Positions 61,700-64,000 of a stretch of DNA of 64,000 bases are shown in pieces. The DNA is from Treponema sp. (GTDB lineage: Bacteria > Spirochaetota > Spirochaetia > Treponematales > Treponemataceae), in contig JAGCTZ010000083.1 in assembly GCA_017963165.1 (NCBI GenBank), positions 1 through 64,000 of the forward strand, given 5' to 3'. The notes beneath the pieces were generated by a model, which was not told the DNA's origin, made no database searches, and worked only from the letters and a program-made list of their open reading frames with translations. The translations under genes were made by a program, and so were the position numbers. The number at the start of each line of letters is the position of its first letter. Position 1 is the first letter of the stretch.

Positions 61700-62149
61700 T
61701 TATGAAAGATGCTCCAAAAATGCCGTGCAACCTTCAACTATATCTTCATAGGTCTGGTCAAAGTTGCCGGTGTACCAGGGGTCGGCAATATCGCGGGTTT
61801 TTCCGGCAAAAGAAAGCAGGCGTACAATTTTATGCTTTGGGTCGGGATGCCAGCAGCGGTTCATGTAGTAAACGTTTTCATCATCCATGGCAACAAGGTA
61901 ATCGTAGCGGTCGTAATCATCCAGGCGAATCTGACGGGCGGCACGGCGGCTAAACGGAATGCCCATTTCGCGGAGCTTTGTTTTGGTTCCGTAGTGCATG
62001 TCGTTACCAAGTTCTTCGCGGCTTGTTGCAGCAGATTCAATCAAAAAATCATCCTGACGGCCAGCGCGGCGAACAAGCTCCTTCATTACAAATTCGGCCA
62101 TTGGAGAACGACAGATATTTCCGTGACAAACAAAAAGGATTTTTATCAT
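61700..62149 (-). CDS. Low-molecular-weight protein-tyrosine phosphatase
   Basis: This 149-residue protein has active site VCHGNICRSPMAE (C-x5-R-S) near the N-terminus and DPWYTGNFDQTYEDI near the end with the general-acid Asp. It hydrolyses phosphotyrosine or similar small phosphoesters. ATG 62149 overlaps the preceding HAD gene stop (ATGA), and GAGGAG lies upstream; the in-frame start at 62170 lies inside that gene. It is co-transcribed with gltX and the HAD gene. Confidence 0.93.
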   Translation of the reverse strand: MIKILFVCHGNICRSPMAEFVMKELVRRAGRQDDFLIESAATSREELGNDMHYGTKTKLREMGIPFSRRAARQIRLDDYDRYDYLVAMDDENVYYMNRCWHPDPKHKIVRLLSFAGKTRDIADPWYTGNFDQTYEDIVEGCTAFLEHLS

Positions 62150-62913
62150 AAAAGGTTCTCCTCTATCCATCTGCCAACGCCGTCATTTTCATTTGATTCA
62201 CAAACTACATCGGCAACCTGCTGAACTTCTGGAATTGCGTTTTTCATTGCGATGCCTTTGCCACAAAGCTTTAACATGCCTATGTCATTAAAGTCATCGC
62301 CAAAGGCAGCAATCTGCTCCGGAGTTATTTTAAGATATGCGCACAATTCTTTTATTGCACGTTCTTTTGTTGCTCCGTTCTTACTGAACTTGTACCACGG
62401 AATATCAGAAAAAGGAAGATAATCAAGTTTGTCGGCACCAAGGCTCGCAGCAATTTTTTCGATTTTTTCTTTATCCAGAGTTTCTACGCACATCTTCATA
62501 CAAGGTTCACGAAAATCGGAAAAATCGTTGTAAGTCCAGTATTTATCGCCAAGCTCTTCTTTTGTATTGCAGTAAAGACCATGGTCATTATCAACAGAAA
62601 GAACTGCATCAGGACCGCAGGCATCAAAGGTTGCATTTATAAGTGTACGGATTTCTTCAACAGAAAATTCACAGGAATAAATCTTTTCTTCGCCGCAAAT
62701 AACCATTCCGCCGCCATTCGTAATAAGAACATCAGGCTTTATTCCTTCCAGAAATTTTGTAGCATTTATTCTTGCCCGAGAAGTACAAACCCCGAACAGC
62801 ACACCTTTTTTCTGAGCATGCGCAATCATCTGTTTAGAATAATCCGAAATAGATTTATCGTCGTGAAAAAGAGTCCCGTCGAGGTCAGTCAGTATTAATG
62901 AAATATTATTCAT
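62146..62913 (-). CDS. Cof-type HAD-IIB phosphatase
   Basis: This 255-residue protein has nucleophile motif LILTDLDGTLFHDDKSIS, CTSRAR, Lys in SKNGATKERAIK and metal motif IAAFGDDFNDIGMLKLCG, with a large C2-type cap between them. Cof-like enzymes remove phosphate from sugar phosphates, flavin precursors or nucleotides; the substrate is not readable. It starts directly after the gltX stop codon (no gap) and overlaps the LMW phosphatase by 4 bp. Confidence 0.92.
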   Translation of the reverse strand: MNNISLILTDLDGTLFHDDKSISDYSKQMIAHAQKKGVLFGVCTSRARINATKFLEGIKPDVLITNGGGMVICGEEKIYSCEFSVEEIRTLINATFDACGPDAVLSVDNDHGLYCNTKEELGDKYWTYNDFSDFREPCMKMCVETLDKEKIEKIAASLGADKLDYLPFSDIPWYKFSKNGATKERAIKELCAYLKITPEQIAAFGDDFNDIGMLKLCGKGIAMKNAIPEVQQVADVVCESNENDGVGRWIEENLL

Positions 62914-64000
62914 CTACAGTGTGGCAATCGTCTTTTCTATTCTTGCCAAAGACTTTTCTTCGCCAAGAACAACGATAGAGCCAATAAGCGGTGGAGAAAC
63001 GCGGCTGCCTGTAACTGCCATACGAATTGGCATCATAAAATCACCGAGTTTAATTCCAAGAGCTTCTGCCTTTGCTTTTGCAAGATTTTCTGCACCTTCG
63101 TGGTCAAGACTAAAACACTGATGTACAAAATCCTTTGCAGCTTCAAGAACTTCTTTTGTCTTTGCAGCGTCGAGCTTTTTAGGAATAAGCTGTTCAGCCG
63201 GAGGAACTGCAGGTTCTGTAAACATAAAGTGAACCATTTCTGCAGCTTCGGTTAAGAACTTAAGACGTTCCTGAATAAGAGGCATAAGACCCATCAAAGT
63301 TTTTTCAACATCTTCGGTGCTCATATTCATGCTCTTATCTACGCAGTATGGACGACCATCTTCGCCTAGTGCAACACCACTGAACTCTGGTCCAACATTT
63401 GGCTTTGGCTGAGGATTTTCTGGATTAATTTCCAGGGTTGCATCGCCTGTGCCTGTAATGAACGGAAGAGTCCACTTATAGAGGTCTTCTGTTGAAAGCT
63501 GGCGGATATAGTTAGCATTGAAATATTCAAGTTTTTTGTAATCAAAAACTGCAGGAGCTTTGTTCAGGTGCTCAAGCTTAAATGCCTTTGCAAGCTCTTC
63601 CAAGGTGTAGAATTCTTTTCCTTCTTCGTAAGAGCAGCCTAACATTGCAACATAGTTTACAATTGCCTGAGGAAGATAACCGCGTGCACGGAACTCGTTC
63701 AAGCTGGTTGAACCATGGCGTTTGCTGAGCTTCTTTCCGTCAGAACCGTTTACCATCGGCAAGTGACAGAATTCAGGATGCTCCCAACCAAAAGCGCGGT
63801 ACATCTGAACATGCAAAGGAGTAGAAGGAATCCATTCCTGAGCACGCATTACATGGCTTATTTTCATAAAGTGGTCATCAACAATATTTGCAAGGTGATA
63901 TGTCGGGAAACCGTCGCTCTTCAAAAGAACCGGGTCCGGAGAAATGTCTTCGTTCTTCCATACAATGTCGCCAAGAAGGTGGTCGCTGAATTTTGTCTCG
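62914..64000 (-). CDS. gltX: Glutamyl-tRNA synthetase (C-terminal part, gene runs off the window)
   Basis: The frame remains open to the window end at 64000, so the N-terminal part is missing; a TTG at 63924 is internal (leucine). Visible are KSDGFPTYHLANIVDDHFMKISHV, EWIPSTPLHVQMYRAFGW and the class I signature KKLSKRHGS (KMSKS form), followed by the helical anticodon-binding domain. It charges tRNA-Glu, and in many bacteria also tRNA-Gln. It leads the gltX-HAD-LMW phosphatase operon. Confidence 0.97.
   Translation of the reverse strand, partial: ETKFSDHLLGDIVWKNEDISPDPVLLKSDGFPTYHLANIVDDHFMKISHVMRAQEWIPSTPLHVQMYRAFGWEHPEFCHLPMVNGSDGKKLSKRHGSTSLNEFRARGYLPQAIVNYVAMLGCSYEEGKEFYTLEELAKAFKLEHLNKAPAVFDYKKLEYFNANYIRQLSTEDLYKWTLPFITGTGDATLEINPENPQPKPNVGPEFSGVALGEDGRPYCVDKSMNMSTEDVEKTLMGLMPLIQERLKFLTEAAEMVHFMFTEPAVPPAEQLIPKKLDAAKTKEVLEAAKDFVHQCFSLDHEGAENLAKAKAEALGIKLGDFMMPIRMAVTGSRVSPPLIGSIVVLGEEKSLARIEKTIATL

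Overview
The window looks like a host-associated, carbohydrate-using spirochaete, most likely a gut or rumen Treponema. This is inference from gene content and low G+C; no 16S rRNA gene is present. The pointers are a multiple-monosaccharide ABC transporter, a secreted family 5 glycanase under a two-component system, many large lipoproteins, BspA-like leucine-rich repeats, and several exported proteins without recognisable families.

Layout, left to right. 1-3.6 kb: a sugar ABC transporter operon (window starts inside the binding-protein gene). 3.9-6.7 kb: small membrane and exported proteins plus an ASCH protein. 6.7-8.3 kb: RNase Y. 8.4-8.8 kb: a DUF4160/DUF2442 remnant pair. 8.93-9.47 kb: a 63-bp-period array of inverted CCCGTG/CACGGG motifs. 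9.5-13.4 kb: an acyl-CoA synthetase-lptC-lptA-lptB operon. 13.4-24.8 kb: a DTW protein, a vWA protein, an operon with an apparent LolA-like/YidD fusion, an XRE-cupin regulator, citrate synthase, a zinc metallopeptidase and a pseudouridine synthase. 24.8-29.3 kb: response regulator, histidine kinase and divergent glycanase around a 44-bp palindrome. 29.4-35.6 kb: an AAA-DUF4143 ATPase, fhs, a receiver/ATPase/cNMP protein, tRNA-Arg(CCU), an MBL hydrolase and a PD-(D/E)XK transposase-family nuclease.

35.8-51.4 kb is one minus-strand operon of six lipoprotein genes with 14-18 bp gaps, closed by a glycosyltransferase 2 gene. Four of the lipoproteins end in variants of the same Ig-like module. Immediately upstream of its promoter lies a second array (51.56-52.32 kb) with the same inverted motif and the same internal spacing as the first, but a period of 73 bp instead of 63. 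52.4-55.6 kb: prs-carbohydrate kinase-HAD phosphatase. 55.8-64 kb: a Gly-rich lipoprotein, a ferredoxin-type aldo/keto reductase, sstT, a DUF1295 membrane protein, a diguanylate cyclase, and gltX-HAD-LMW phosphatase.

The most unusual features are non-coding: the two motif arrays; a short dispersed repeat (core CTGAGCCTGTCGAAGG) that has entered reading frames of lptB, a sugar kinase and prs and lies beside in-frame tandem expansions; and a family of long fold-back elements. Several genes have a -10 box only 6-9 bp before the start codon and no Shine-Dalgarno sequence, suggesting leaderless mRNAs. All functional calls rest on reading motifs by eye; no database search was run.
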